Origin: Plasmodium malariae
Lineage: Eukaryota > Apicomplexa > Aconoidasida > Haemosporida > Plasmodiidae
Length of the DNA stretch: 64,000 nt
Direction of reading: 5' to 3'
Assembly (NCBI RefSeq): GCF_900090045.1
Contig: NC_041787.1
Location: 2,787,001 to 2,851,000 of the forward strand
In this document: positions 13,224-27,257 of the stretch, piece after piece
Layout: each line of letters begins with the position of its first letter
Numbering within the stretch: the first letter of the stretch is position 1
Position numbers and translations under genes: made by a program
The notes under the pieces: generated by a model
Seen by the model: only the letters and a program-made list of their open reading frames with translations
What the model was told of the DNA's origin: nothing
The model's database searches: none

Positions 13224-14127
13224 ATGGAACAAAAAATAATATTACTTTTTATTATTAAAATTATTACTTTTCTCCTTTTAATTTGGATAAGCCTTGTCAG
13301 CAATGATCTGGTGTGATTATATTATTTAAGTATATCTATAATATTTATATTTGTATTGTTTTACTTTTTTTAATGAAATTCTTTTGTAATTATATTATAT
13401 TTTTATTTAATAATAAATATTTACTTTTTTTATTTAGAGTATATTTAGTAAATCTATGAATGAGAATTTCCATCGTGGTAGACAGTTAGATACAAAAAAT
13501 TATGGATCATTAGCAAAACATAAACAAAATAAAGATACAAATAATATATATTTAAAAGAAGTATTAATGAATAATAGAGTAAATAAAAAAAACGATATGT
13601 ATTGTAACGAAAAAAGGACCACATTTAAAAGGAAACAGTCAAATGAACGTTCATTAAATAGGGAACAATACTACACAGAAATAATAGATTATAATAATGC
13701 AATGTTTGATGGAAAACATTTCCACTTTAAAAAAAAATGGATCAAAAAAAAAGATTATGATGATTTTTTCGAAAAAAACAGGAGAATTTGTGATATATCT
13801 TTAAAAAAATTACAATTTAGAAATTATAGATTTGGATTTTCTCTATTTTTTCTTTTTTTATTGTTGGGAATAGTAATTCCCGTTTTACCAGTATTTAAGC
13901 CTTTGATAGATGCATGGAAAATTATTGATAATGGAGAACATCCATTGAAATTTTTGAAAAACTTTACTGATTGGATAGGCGTGGAGAACAAACCATACAT
14001 TTATATAATACTTTTTATCGTACTTATGGTTATTTTATCGGTTATGATTATAATAGCGTTTTATAAGATCTTAAGTAATAATGAAAAATATAAAAAAATT
14101 AAGTTAATAATGGAGAAAAATGAATAA
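13224..14127 (+). CDS. fam-m family exported protein
   Basis: Exons 13224-13310 and 13438-14127 give 258 residues. Exon 1 (MEQKIILLFIIKIITFLLLI...) is the shared hydrophobic leader. The donor is GTGTGA rather than the GTATGA/GTATAA of its relatives, but is still GT with the acceptor TTTAG in phase 0. The defining motif lies at residues 106-139: QYYTEIIDYNNAMFDGKHFH then a K/W/D-rich stretch (KKKWIKKKDYDDF). Predicted helices are near 162-182 and 216-240, with a roughly 30-residue loop between them and a basic tail (NNEKYKKIKL). At the usual PEXEL-like position it has NYGSLAK, missing the arginine of other members, so export by that motif is doubtful. It pairs with the fam-l gene 4.8 kb downstream. 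In the published description of these families, the proteins are exported and predicted to have an RH5-like fold; neither can be seen here. The letter l versus m is from memory. Confidence 0.88.
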
Positions 14128-14380
14128 TAGAATATTTATATCTTTCCGTAAAGGAGTATTTAATATGAAGCAAAAACTGAAATACTTTTAGATATATACT
14201 TAAAACACATAATATAATTTCTAGAATTTTATAAATTCAACCTCATATATGTTATTTCTTTGAGGTTCAACAGTAAAAATATAGGTTCTTTTTTTTTGTG
14301 AATTACGATGTCTTAATATTTGGGTATGTGTAATTTAAATTATTATTCAAGCTTAAATATATTTAGCCATTATATATATT

Positions 14381-14443
14381 TATGTATTAAAATTGACTTC
14401 TACGAAGTATATATATTTGAGCGTTAAAATTAATATATAAAAG
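14381..14443 (+). repeat. Conserved fam 3' element
   Basis: TATGTATTAAAATTGACTTC, then TAAAATTAATATATAAAAG. It begins 254 nt after the fam-m stop codon, the shortest spacing of the five copies. Confidence 0.6.
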
Positions 14444-17400
14444 AACAATTGATATAATTTTTTAAAATTAAGATAATTTATATTTGTGGAAAAACGTTTT
14501 ACTTTTTATTTTATATTTTGTTCTAGTTTAATATTATCATTTGCTTATGTTTTTTCGAAAGTGTATTATTTATTTAAAATTAGAAATATATAAGTTTTGT
14601 TCTCTATCCTTTGAAAGGAGTTGAATATATATTTGTATATTGATATAGGTATATTTTTTACTAAAATATAAGACTTAATACATATTTATAAAATAGGTTT
14701 TATGGGATATATCATGTAGAACATACTTATTGTAAAAATCTCTTGAAGAAGATTCAAGTTTTTTTTCATTGTAAAAATGTTAATTTATAAATTTATAATA
14801 AGCAAATATTCCTTTATAATTATGGATTATTTAAAAGTGCTTAATAAATTTCCAATTATAAACAGTTACAGTTACGTGAAGGTTTGAAGCATGTATCATT
14901 TTATTATTGTACATACTAATATAATTAGTTTCATTTTATGTAAATTCCTTAAATATATATTATAATGAAAGTTTCTATATAAAGATGCTTTATATAATAT
15001 TTGTTTTTTTAACTCGTAATAAAATTAAATTATTAATTACATTTAATCGAATATTTATAGTCAATTTAGTAAATTTGCTTCTTTTTTTTTTTTTTAATAT
15101 TATTTATTTATCATTTTTATAACATTCCTTTGACGTGGTTGAAATCATTTTTATTGTAGTAATTGTTACAAATTTTAAAGTATTCATTTTTTTCTTTTAA
15201 TATTTCTGAGAAATAGTTTTATAAACTATGAATAAATATATTTTCAATAAATAAAAAGAAATAGGTGTTTTTTTGTATTTTAAGACGAAGATTTTGTTTC
15301 TAACAAAGAGAATATATTGAAAATGTCTCTTCTTTAATTGAAATGGTTAAGAGTTTTTATAAGTACAATTTATTTATTTATTTTTACTATGGAAAAATAT
15401 TAAAGATATCTAGCATGGAGTGCCAAATAAATATTTTAACACTTTTTAATAATTAAAATTTTTTTTTTAAATTTTATGTTAATATACTGTTCTATTTTTT
15501 AAATATATTTGTTTGAGCTTTTTGAATGAGGCATTACTTCGTATTTGGAATCTATGAATTAGAATATTTCTGCTTCATGTTTTAATAATTGTTATACCAT
15601 TATTAATAATTCCATTTATATTTGGTCTTATATGTGCACGATTTATTTTAAATATTTTAAAATAGTTACATATGAAATTTGTGGAATTTTTTTATAAAAT
15701 AGCAACTTAATATATATGCTTTATAATTATCATTCTTTTATTTTATTGGAATGAAGTTATATAAGTAGGATAACACCTTATATAATTTCTGTGGTAATAA
15801 ATATTAATATAGCAACTTTATTTGCCGTTTTTTGGAGTTGTTCACAATTATTGAATTTTTTTTTCTTGTATAAAGAATTGAAAATGGTGTAACTGTGGAG
15901 TTCGCAATGCGTAAAATGAATTTTAAGGACCAATATATAATTGTATATATATATAATACAAATTTAAATATAATTCGAAGTTCCTTAAATTAAGATACTT
16001 TTGTATATCTGTCTCACTGTCTTTGTAAATAATTATAGGTTTTTATAATATATTATACTCTCTGAATATATTTTTAAAATATTCCGCATTTAGTTTTATG
16101 AACTCAAACAAATTAATAAGTATTCAGAAAAAATCATATAATTTATAAAATACATTTAAGCGTTAAGTAAAAAAAAATAATAAAATAAAAAACACATAAA
16201 AGAAAAGCATAGTATAATATTCTTGTAAAATAATAAAAATAAAATTAAACAGACTTTTTATAAAAATTCCATTACATCAAAGCATGGTGAAAACTTATCA
16301 TTATTAGATCTATAAGTTATATTGTTATAATATGAACAGTTAGCATAATAATAATGATTTTCTTTTTATTATTTATCTATATAATTCATGCTACAAAAAT
16401 ACTCTTTTAATTAGATAATTTAAATATTATAATTATTATCATGTAATAACTGAATTATGCTGTAATATATAATATTATGCATTAGAAAGCGACATTAAAA
16501 AAAATAACAATAAAAAAAAATATAAAAGAATAAGTATATGCATATATTTAATTTATTCTAATTTACATATTTTTTTTATGGGATAAATTATTATTTCTGT
16601 TTAGTTGAAATTCTAAGAAGTAGAGGAAAAGAGGTATGTAAAAAATAAGGTTGTTGCAATAATTTATAAAATAATTTCGATGTGTTAAAAAAATGAAACA
16701 AAAAAATTTTTGTTACAATTCTATTTATATTAATAGTACGTTATACATTTACTTATATATATGTAAAAATGAATCCATTAATGTCTACAATAATAAAAAT
16801 TTTTATATATTTTTATGAACACCTTTTTTTTATTTTAATTTCATTAACTTTATTAATTTTTACATAAAATTTTCTATATAAAATAAGATATCAAATAATT
16901 TTTAATTTTGTATTAATACTTAATTATATCGATATTTAAATATAAACATACTTTGTGGAAACATCTGTAAAGCACAGTTAAATTAGTGTAAAAATTTTCT
17001 TATATATAGAATAGAGAAAAATAATAAAAACAACTCTTTAATATAAGATGGAAAAACTTTTTTGTACTTTGCAATTATATGTTTAAAAATAAAAATCTAA
17101 TAATAAAAACTTTTTGCACAATCAAAATATAGTTATTTATGATTTGGTTTTACGTTTTCTTTAGTATTATATGTTTTTTATTTATTTACATTTAAATTTT
17201 TATAGTGCAAATAAAATAAGAAATGTGACAACACTATTTTATATTAGCGTAATTAATCCAGGTGAAGATTAATACAATAAATAGCATAAATATATATATT
17301 TAAAAGTATATGTCATCATAATGTATTATTCATAATAAAAAGACATAAAAATCTATGTGAATACATAAGCTTACCATAAATTTTTTCTTGGAAATATTTA

Positions 17401-18518
17401 GGTAATTTTATATTAAAAAAAAATACTAACAATATATATAGTTAAAAATTATTTTTTTTATTTTTAACGAATATATATGTTTTAACTTTTTGTTAAATTT
17501 CTATTTAATTAATCTAAAATATCAGTTTTAAAAATAATTGCTTTTTTTTTTTATGTCATTTATTATTTCTTCTTTTTCTGTTTATTATCTTATTTTTTTG
17601 AAGTAGCAAACCATATATTTATTTAAAAATTTTATTAAATAAAACATATAATATTATTAAAAATTAAGCTAATATATTGTAGAAAATAAAAAATATATTT
17701 ATATGGTAGGTATTAGATTTAAGGTTATTAATATGAAGTACATAAATACATTAGTATAATTTTGATTTATTGAATGTATGTACGTTATTTATTATAAATA
17801 CTCAGAGTTACAAACCTGTAAGAATAGATGAATACGTATATTCGTTTGCTATATTATTATATTACTTTAGTAAATACTAATTCATTTCCATTATTTATAA
17901 ATTACGTAAATGTCCACGATGTAATAATGGATAAGTAAAAATTTATACATCTTTATTATTGAAGCAATAAATAAAAATAAGTTTCTAAACCAAGATTATT
18001 ACGATGAAAATTCATTTAATGAAAGAATAGCTGTTTCTTCTTTTTTTTTGTTATTATATTATATGAATATGTTCTCTACATATATATATATTTTATTGAA
18101 AAAAAATAAAGAAAAATTTTAGTAAAAGTATTTGAAAACATTTCATTTACAAATTGTAGCATGAAATAAACTTAATTAAGAATCATAATTTTCAAAAATA
18201 ATTGTATAAAAAATAATAATTTATTAAACTTTAAAATATAAATTTTTTCAGAGGTTTGGAGGGATCTTATAAATTTGATACATTAAATAAAATTCAATCC
18301 TTTAAAAAATAAAAGCTTTATATTTAATATATTATAAAATGTTACACAGAATATTCCTATCTACGTTTATCATTACTATTATCATACTATTAAAACAGTT
18401 ATTATATGATAATAATAGACCGTTTTTCCAAAGTATATTGTTAATAAAATTAAAATTATTAATAGAAAAAAAGGTTAGCAATTATATGTTATCATCTCAA
18501 TATATGAGACAACATATT

Positions 18519-18563
18519 ATCTGTATTCTATATATTCTATACTATATATATTCCATATATTAG
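18519..18563 (+). repeat. Conserved fam 5' element
   Basis: ATCTGTATTCTATATATTCT and the following CTATATATATTCCATATATT lie about 440 nt before the next ATG. This is an expanded version of the TATTC-repeat core. Confidence 0.5.
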
Positions 18564-18960
18564 ATAAATTTAATATTTAGAAATATTAAGATATCTTATA
18601 TTTCTTTTATTTAGTTTTTTAAACTATAAGTAATAAAGGAATTTAATTAATCTCCTATATTATATAATTAAATTATTTATTATATATATTCTGGAATAAA
18701 TTCAAATTTTTTTATTTTTATTAAAATTACTTATTAGAAAATTTAATTAAAATAATAATTTTTTAATATAATTTTAGAATTTTTATTTTTTGTGATTGTT
18801 GTGAAATACATTTTAGTTATATTTTTTTTACTATGTTTTTATGAATATATATAAAAGGAAATTAGAAAAATATATGTACCAATATTTGTGATTAGAAGTA
18901 TAATATATTATTGAAAATTTATTCCTCATTGTATATATTACAGTTCTAAAGATGTATATC

Positions 18961-19993
18961 ATGGAACAAAACTTTAAGACTATCTTATTTATTAAAATTT
19001 CTGTGTTTGTTCTTTTAATTTGGATATGCCATCTTAACAATGACATGGTATGATAATATTATTTAAGGATATTTTTATTATTTATATTTATTGTGTTTAA
19101 TTTTTATTTATACTATTATTTTGTATAATATTTTTTATTTGTTTAAATAATAAATATTGAATTTGTTCTTTTAGATGATGTTTAACAACCCTATGGATGT
19201 AAACTGCATGTTTCATAGAAAAATAGATAAACGAAATTATCGATTACTAACAAAATATAAACATGATAAGAATTCAATTATTACGGGGTTAAACGAAGAT
19301 GTACCATATAATAAATTAAATAAAAAAAAAGATATATCTAATAATGAAAAGTGGGAAACAGGAAAGAGAGAATTATCAAGTAGATGTTTTTCAAGGAATA
19401 TGGGTGTCGATAAAAAAGCTATGAAAAATAAATCTTGTATATTCGAAACAAAAAAATATTCCAATATGGAAAAAAAAATATTCAAAGAACTTGATTACCA
19501 GAATTTTCTTAAAAAAAACAGGACAATTACTGATAAAACGTACAAAAAAATAATCAGTAAAAAATATGGTTTACGACTAGCTATACCTGTATTATTATTC
19601 TTGAGTTTATTTATAGTATTTATAGTAGATTTCTCATTAGGTTTTAAAACTAAAGTTTCATGGGAAGGAAGTTTTTTAGGACTATGGTCTCATTTAAAAG
19701 AGTTGACTAATGATGAGAGTGGATGGTTATTTAAAGTTTTAACATGGTTAAAGAAAAAATCACCAGGGTTATGGCAGCACTATGGTGCAACAGAGCAGAC
19801 GTCATCTACTGTATGTGGTTTGTGTAAAGCTGCAACTGATAATCTGGATGTAAAATGCATATTAGGACAATTATTTGGATATATAATATATTTCATACCG
19901 TTTATTATATTGGGTGTCTCATTTATATCTTGGATTATTTATTACCATAAAAAAGTTAAAAAATATCAAAAAATTAAATTAAGGAAAAGATAA
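18961..19993 (+). CDS. fam-l family exported protein
   Basis: Exons 18961-19047 and 19175-19993 give 301 residues. Exon 1 is the 29-residue leader MEQNFKTILFIKISVFVLLI.... At residues 50-56 NYRLLTK is the relaxed PEXEL-like site; the fifth position is K rather than E, Q or D. The fam-l motif spans about residues 119-162: FETKKYSNMEKKIFKELDY, FLKKNRTITDKTYKK, KKYGLR. Predicted helices are near 162-184 and 261-286. The roughly 75-residue loop between them contains several tryptophans and ends in CGLC, with one further cysteine ten residues on (C243, C246, C257), just before helix 2. The tail is YYHKKVKKYQKIKLRKR. Exon 2 starts TTAG-ATGATG, so a naive gene model would begin at 19175 and lose the leader. 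It is probably partnered with the fam-m gene upstream. Export and surface role are inferred from the family. Confidence 0.9.
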
Positions 19994-20258
19994 AAATAAT
20001 AATAAGAAATATATTTCATTGCATAAAGAAGTCTTTAATATGAATTAATGGCTTTAATACCTTTAGTTAAATTTTATTAATCTCCTCCATAATTACAAGT
20101 ATTTTATAAATGTATATACAAATAAGTCGCCTTTTTTATATACATCTTTTTAACAAATGATCTTATTTTTTTTTTAAATTTGAATTTCTAATATTTTTCA
20201 ATTTTCACCTTAAAATATTGTTTGAGATTGACTAATTTTTTTGAGTTCGTGTCTATAT

Positions 20259-20300
20259 ATATGTATTCAAATAGATTGTCGCTAAAAATAAATATATATA
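20259..20300 (+). repeat. Conserved fam 3' element (diverged)
   Basis: ATGTATTCAAATAGATTGTC then AAATAAATATATATAC, starting 266 nt after the fam-l stop. Less well matched than the others, but the spacing is the same. Confidence 0.45.
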
Positions 20301-22899
20301 CTATATATAGGGATTAAAGTAAATATATAACAGCGCAATCAATATAATTCTGCGGAATCATCTTAATTTCTGTTTTATCTAAAAATTGCCGTTTTTCCTT
20401 TTTTGCCTTGTTCTAATTTAAATCCATTATTTTTTCGTATTATTAAGAAAAATTATCATAACCTTTATAGCAGCAATAAATTAATCTTGTTTTTTACATA
20501 ATAAAAAAAAGTAAATATATGTCGTTTCTTTTATATATTTATATTTCTATAACCTCAGAGAGAGCTAATATTTATTCTGTAAAATAAGCGCATGGAAAGT
20601 ATTTAACATAACATAATTGTTATAAATAGCTTTTTAGTATATATTTATTTTACTTCTTATAATATAGATTTGAAGTTATGAACATATGATTAAAATATAT
20701 TTTTATTAAATTTTAAATATTTACAGTCGCGTAAAAACATATATATTTTTTTATATTTCTACAACTGAACGAACAGTTATAAACATTAATTATTATATTA
20801 TTGTACTTATTTGAGGTGTTTATTCAATATTTGAATAAAGGTATTACACATATGCATATGTATATTATTATCAATTAATAGATTAACTCCATATATATTT
20901 TTATTTTTTATATAACTAAAAAATTGAATTGATGAATTATATATAGTCATATATTAATAAATGATATATATAAATTCTTTTTTATGTTTTTTCATAATAT
21001 TATAATTTTTAAAAATTTGATTATGTCGGTAAAAAGCAAAATTAACTGTAGATATAAACAAAATAGATAAATAATTTCCGCTATTATATAATACAGTCCA
21101 CGTATTTTTTATATATGTATATATATTAATGAGCTAATATTATTTTAGCGATACATAAAAATATATGTACTTTACATTAACTATTAATAATTTCTACAAA
21201 TTAAAATTTACAATTTTTTAATTAAAATAAAGTTTGAAAGAAAATATTTTTACAGGTAGTTTGTAAATATATATTATATTTATGTCAGATAATTTATAAT
21301 AATATATAGTGAAAAAGTAACTCTATTTTCTTACGAGATGTTATTAAATAAGTTTAATACATATAGTTCCCAATACAAAAAATTGAAAATAATATTCTTT
21401 TATTAGATTTGATTTTTTATATATTTAAATGTATATGATAATGTAATACTAATAAATTTCTTAATTATTATTCTTGAATAAACTTTAAAAAGTATACTTT
21501 AGCTAAAAAACATCTACATATATTATTAGTTGTAAAAGTATACGTAGAAATTGGAGAAAATGGAAACAATAACAATAAGAATTTTAATAGAATATACATA
21601 TTTGTTTATATGTTAATATCAAATATTTCTGTATTTTACTAAAATATTTTCTTTTATGTACATAAAATACATATGTATGTAAATTAATTATATTATGATA
21701 ATGTTTTTTATTTTGGTGAAGAAGGTGAATAAAATTGTATTTTTATTTAATTAGATTACTAGGAATTAGAAACGAAATTAGGTATAAAAATTGAAAAATA
21801 ATAAATTTAATTAGGTAATATTATTAAATATCTAGAAATATAAGAATACTAAAATAAATAAATTTTTAGTTATAATTCTTTGCGTATTAATAGACACATC
21901 ATATTATTATCTTTATATTAATTAGTATATATCGCTGTACACTTTAAATATTCAAAAAGTAATCATATTTCATTTTTTATTTATTTTAGAATTTATAGGT
22001 AATTATTTATATCATATTTTTGAAGTAAACTTATATTAAAATTAACTCATCCTATATTTTTCAGTTGTATGTGAATATTTAATAATATTAATAATGCAAA
22101 TTAATATATTATATATAGCTGCAATATTAGATTAAATAGTATTATGAACACTACTATAGTTAAACACAGAGAAAAACATTACAAAAATATTATTTTGTAT
22201 AAGGTATATAAACAATTTTTATAGGAAACACTACATAAACAAAAAAGAAATTATGATAATAAAATTTTTATACAATTAAAAAAACTCGCTTTCATGTATA
22301 TATTCTTATCATTTAATAGTATTAGCTTTACATTTATTTGTGTTTTTATAGTATACATGAAGATAAATACACGTCAACACAATTATTCTTTATTAGTAGC
22401 CATCGACTAAAAAGTTAATTAAATATTTTGAGCAGGCATAACTTTAAAACCGTAAAAAAGTTAAATTATTCACCCAAAAAATGAAAAATAAAATTTTTTT
22501 TTGATTTTTTTGCATATTTTTAATACTTGTGTAACATTATTTTTAACTGTTTTTAATTATTTGCATGTATATATGTATGAAAATCATGCATTACATGTAT
22601 ACATATATTTTCTAAAAGTTTTTTAGTTCTCCTATGTACATCTTCTATTTATCTAACTTTTTTAATTCGCCATTTTATTTCATTTTTCTTCTTTACTTTT
22701 TTATAATTAGTTTTTGTAAAATTAAAATGAAAAAAAAGGAACTTATTAAACTTTATAGGTATTTGTGTACATGTTTTTAGAAATAACAAAAAGCAAAATT
22801 TGAATTTGACAGTTGTGAATAAGACACTGAATTCAGCACACAACACTAAAACGATATAATTATTGTTGTGATATGCTTAATTAAATGTGCAAAAATTAT

Positions 22900-25000
22900 T
22901 TTATTTTTTCTACTTAGATTATCAATTTTCATTGTGTACATGAGTTTTAAAGTAGTATATATGCAGACACTTTCATAAATATGAAATAAGAGAACTACGT
23001 GAATTAAGAATAAGTATATGTAAATATTCTCAGTATTATGTTCACGAACAATGCTATTTCTTTTGTTAGGTTACTTGTATCGTTTTGAAGACTACCTATT
23101 CTTGTAGAAAGAATGATATGCTGAAAAAGGAGAGAATGGAGAAGATAAACATTATCTTATAAGGCTATGAAAATGTGATTCTAGGAAAATGAAAAAACGT
23201 AAATTAACATAATATGTGATTAATATTAATGCAAATGCTTATGTACAATTAGAAATTTTAACATAAATTTTTTTTTCACCTTTTTTTATATTCAGATTGC
23301 AATTACAAAGATGTTTTTCTATAAAGGAAGATGAATATTCATATAAATGTTTTAATGAAAATTTATTGAAATATATGGTTATGTATCTGTTTACAGCATT
23401 TTTTTAATTTATTTTTTATTTCCTCTGCATGTATGAAAAATCAAAAAATTAAACCACTAATTATATAATTTCTTGGAAATTAGAAATATAAGAGTTGAAT
23501 ACAATTGTTTTCAAAGAATTTATATGTGTGAACAATGCTAATATACTGTGCACATATATGTGTGCATACATATGTGTATATGTACACGTTCATATGAAAT
23601 GTATGTAAATGCGTATAGGCTTGTGTGTATGTGTACATGTGTATACTTACATAATGTAATGTATCCATTTACATATTTCAGTACATATACCTTCATATAT
23701 ACCAAAAAACGAATATTTATTTTTTAACTTGAAAAATTACATTGAGCTATTTTCATATATTTTTAACAGAATTTGTACAAGCATGTTTTCCTGCATAAAC
23801 AAGGGATTCATAAAAATAATAATAACTAATGAAACAAATAAGATACATTTTTTACAGCTTGATTTATCTATTTCACCTTATAAATCCATTACAGAAATTT
23901 CATATTATGACTGAGGTTCAATATATGTAAATTTTTTTTATGTTATTGTACCCATTATATGTGACACGAATGAAGGAATGCATATGAAGAATACTTTTAT
24001 AGAGACACTAATGCTCATCTAATCCATTTAAATCAAAATAAATAGAATATGAAATTTATCATAGGAGTAGAATTTTATGTCAATAAATGAAAAAATTTGA
24101 GGCAAAATTGAGTTCATACCTATTGACGTTAGTAGGATAGCATTATTAATGTTTAGATACTTATCTATGAATACTACACACACACATATATATATGTTTT
24201 CTGTACCATATTTCTTTATATTCGTTAGATCATTTATATTGGAAAGTCACAAAGGAGAAAACATGTGAATATGTATATATATGTACACAAATTTTTGCGT
24301 ATTGGAAATTTATTTACATGGTATTACTGTCATTACAAACTTATGTTCATCCGCTATAGATTTAAACAATTTAGAATAAGTTTATGTGCATAAAAGAAAA
24401 TGGAACATATAATAAAATTCAGATAAATGACAAAAGAGAATAACAATAATGCATGAAGTTCGTTGAAACAGTTACTACTCTTATGGACGTTAATAAATAT
24501 ATGGGATAAAAATAAATATATAAGTAGCCTGAATAGTATGCTGTTCAAATAAATTAGTTAGATAAGAAATTTGTTTAAAAGAAGTCCATTTTATATTACG
24601 TAAAAATTGATAATGTACTTTTGATTACCTCTATTAATGATCATTATTTGGAGTTTAACTAATACATTCATCATATAAATGGAGAAAGAAAAACAAAAGA
24701 ATATAAAAAATACAAAAACATAAGGAGTAAAAATATAAGCGAAAAAAAAAAAAGTTATTAATTCGTGACAGAATAAAAGAAAATATTTTATATAAGTAAA
24801 TGAGCGTACATACACATGAACTGTTCTAATATGCTGATGCATATGTTCATAATTTCCACGATAGTTAAGATAGTATCTAAGTAAATATACGCGTGTAACA
24901 ATAAATAATATGCACAAGTAAATTACATTTGCAAGTTTGCTTGCGATAAATTAATTCATTTGGAACATAGAAAAAGAAAAACATTATACTTCAATACTTT
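22900..25000. other. Compositionally distinct non-coding block
   Basis: By eye this stretch has more CA/TG steps and more G and C than flanking DNA. An example is the alternating purine-pyrimidine run around 23550-23650 (CATATATGTGTGCATACATA and similar). No codon structure holds up over any length on either strand. It might be a remnant of non-subtelomeric intergenic DNA, a non-coding RNA or a structural element; nothing seen decides between these. Confidence 0.35.
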
Positions 25001-27213
25001 TTTTTTTTTTTTAAATAATTAGATGAGATATAACTATGTAAACTTATATGCAATATAATAGTGTTAAAAATGTTAAGAAAAAACAAATACCAGCAAGGCT
25101 GTAGAGTAAAACGAAAGGCATGAAATTAAATTTAATAAAGATACAAAATTTAGCTATAAATTTAACATGAATACGTTTGTGTGGATATACTTCAATAGAT
25201 ATAATTGTAGTAATAGTATTGTAAAAGGATTTAGTAGTTGTTTAATAAGGATGACCATAAAAATATTACTTAATGAAACACTATGAAAATAATAATTTTA
25301 TTGAACATATGTGTGGCGTGCACTAATTAATTTTTAAAAAATATATTAAAATAAAAAACATCATGGACCTTATTATTATAACATTAAGGATGTTTCAAAT
25401 TAAAAGAAACCTAATCTATTATAGCAAAAGTTATATTTATGTGAAATGATTATTGAAATTGACATTATATTTACGATAATTTAAAAAATATTAGGGATTT
25501 AATGTGAATATATATGCATTAGTATATACATATTTAATAATTCTTATCTTGCATGTCATATGAATTTATTAAGAACTAAAATGTTTCAAAAAAAATGAAA
25601 ATTACCTATAGAATGTTTTTTCATTTTGCTTAATATGCATTATTAATTAATTTAGATTTGTGTTAATGTATTTAATAAATACAACATACATAAAATAATA
25701 TGAGAAAAATTTAATACTCTAAAAATTATTAACTGTATTAGTTACATTAACATTTAGAAAATAATTATAAAAATGAAGCTTATAAATTTATGTAATTTTA
25801 AACATTATAGATTATTCATAGTAGATAGAAATATTAATTAAGTTGTGCTCCTGTTATTTTTTATATAAAGAAGAATTTATAATTTTTAGAAGAATTAAGT
25901 ATATCCAAATGAAAGTATCATTTAAGTATCCAAATCAAAGAATATTTTAAATGCGTTAATATATATATATATAATTATATAAATATATATACACATGAAA
26001 AAATAATATAAAAAAGTGATTATCTTATTTTTGTAGTAATCTGTAAGCTAATGTGCATCATATAACACATTAAAATTTTAAAGGCTATATATATTTTTTT
26101 TTAATTAATTATTTTTTAGATAAGTATTTTTCTTACATGCATTAGTATCAATTCTTTATTATAGAGTTAATACATTTTATTTTCATATTCATTTTTATTC
26201 ACTATGTTCAACAGAAAGTTGTAATATAAATATTTCTATTTTTTTTTTTTTTGGTATATAAATAATATTTTTAATCATTTTATTAGGTTGTATAAAAGCT
26301 GTAAATTAAAACATGATTTTGCTATTATTTACTTATAAATCAATAACAAATATACACAGTTATATCCTAAATAGAAACGTTAAAAAGAAAAATAATGCAT
26401 TAATAATTTTTCTAATTTTTTTTGCATGTTACGTTATATATAATCATACTGTATTTCCTAAAGATATTATATTTTTGCTGTAATTTTATTTTTAATTGAA
26501 TAATTATTAAAAGTATTTTTACAATTTCATATACTTTTAGATTTTTTTCTTTTTTTTAATATCATAATTTTTATAAATCTTGCAAATATATATTTTTTTT
26601 AACAATCAAAAGAAAAAAATATATAAGATATAAATTATTCAATTCTTAAATTAAAATTATTTTTTTTTATTCATATTACACGTAATGAATTATATTAACT
26701 TATATGAAGTATTGCATACTAAAAAATGTAATGGAAATATATAAGAGAGTTAAATTCTATAGTACATTTTAAAATATAAATATTTTGTACATAAAATAAT
26801 TCCTGGAATGTATTTTTCAAATTATTCTTAAATAGAAGTTATACATGTCGTAGGTATGCGGCATATGTAACATTTATATTTTGTGTTATAAAAAAAAGTG
26901 TCTTTTTTAGTTTTTCTTTTTTTTTCATCATGTGAATAATATAATATGCTATACAATTATTTATGTTTTTCTATTATAAAATAGTATTAATAAGTTTAGC
27001 ATGTACAAATAACTAAGCTTATTATTAGGAAACTGACAAAAAAATCAATAACTATATTAGTCATATATGTTTATGTACCTGTTCTCTTCACATATATATT
27101 GTTTTTATTATGATTGTCAAATAAAATTTTTATAAAAAAGATAAATGTATTTTGTTTTATTATTTTTCTTAAAAGCATTCATAACTAAAATTTAGAATTA
27201 TTCTGTTATATAC

Positions 27214-27216
<3 letters not shown>

Positions 27217-27255
<39 letters not shown>
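27217..27255. repeat. (TA)n microsatellite
   Basis: An uninterrupted run of about 19 TA units. Confidence 0.95.

Positions 27256-27257
<2 letters not shown>

Larger units (their letters stand above)
14128..18960. other. Intergenic DNA within a fam-m/fam-l pair
   Basis: No supported gene. It holds the 3' element at 14381 and, near the end, the 5' element at 18519. A short readable stretch near 15880-15990 (RIENGVTVEFAMRKMNFKD) has no family signature and no splice partner. A 74-codon frame at 18339-18563 lies in the conserved fam upstream region and is rejected. Confidence 0.6.

Noticed and set aside
18339..18563. 74-codon plus-strand frame
   Set aside because: Lies in the conserved fam upstream region; the related upstream regions do not keep it open, so the conservation is not coding.
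18831..19046. 71-codon minus-strand frame
   Set aside because: Covers the antisense of fam-l exon 1 (18961-19047) and its leader flank.
19237..19485. 82-codon minus-strand frame
   Set aside because: Antisense shadow of exon 2 of the fam-l gene at 18961.
23480..23668. H/Y/T-rich 62-codon frame on the minus strand
   Set aside because: Produced by alternating TATG/CATA repeats, not codon structure.
24591..24917. 108-codon minus-strand frame
   Set aside because: The longest frame in the 10 kb gap, but F/Y/I/V-rich with no motif, no splice plan and no paralogue in the window; treated as chance.
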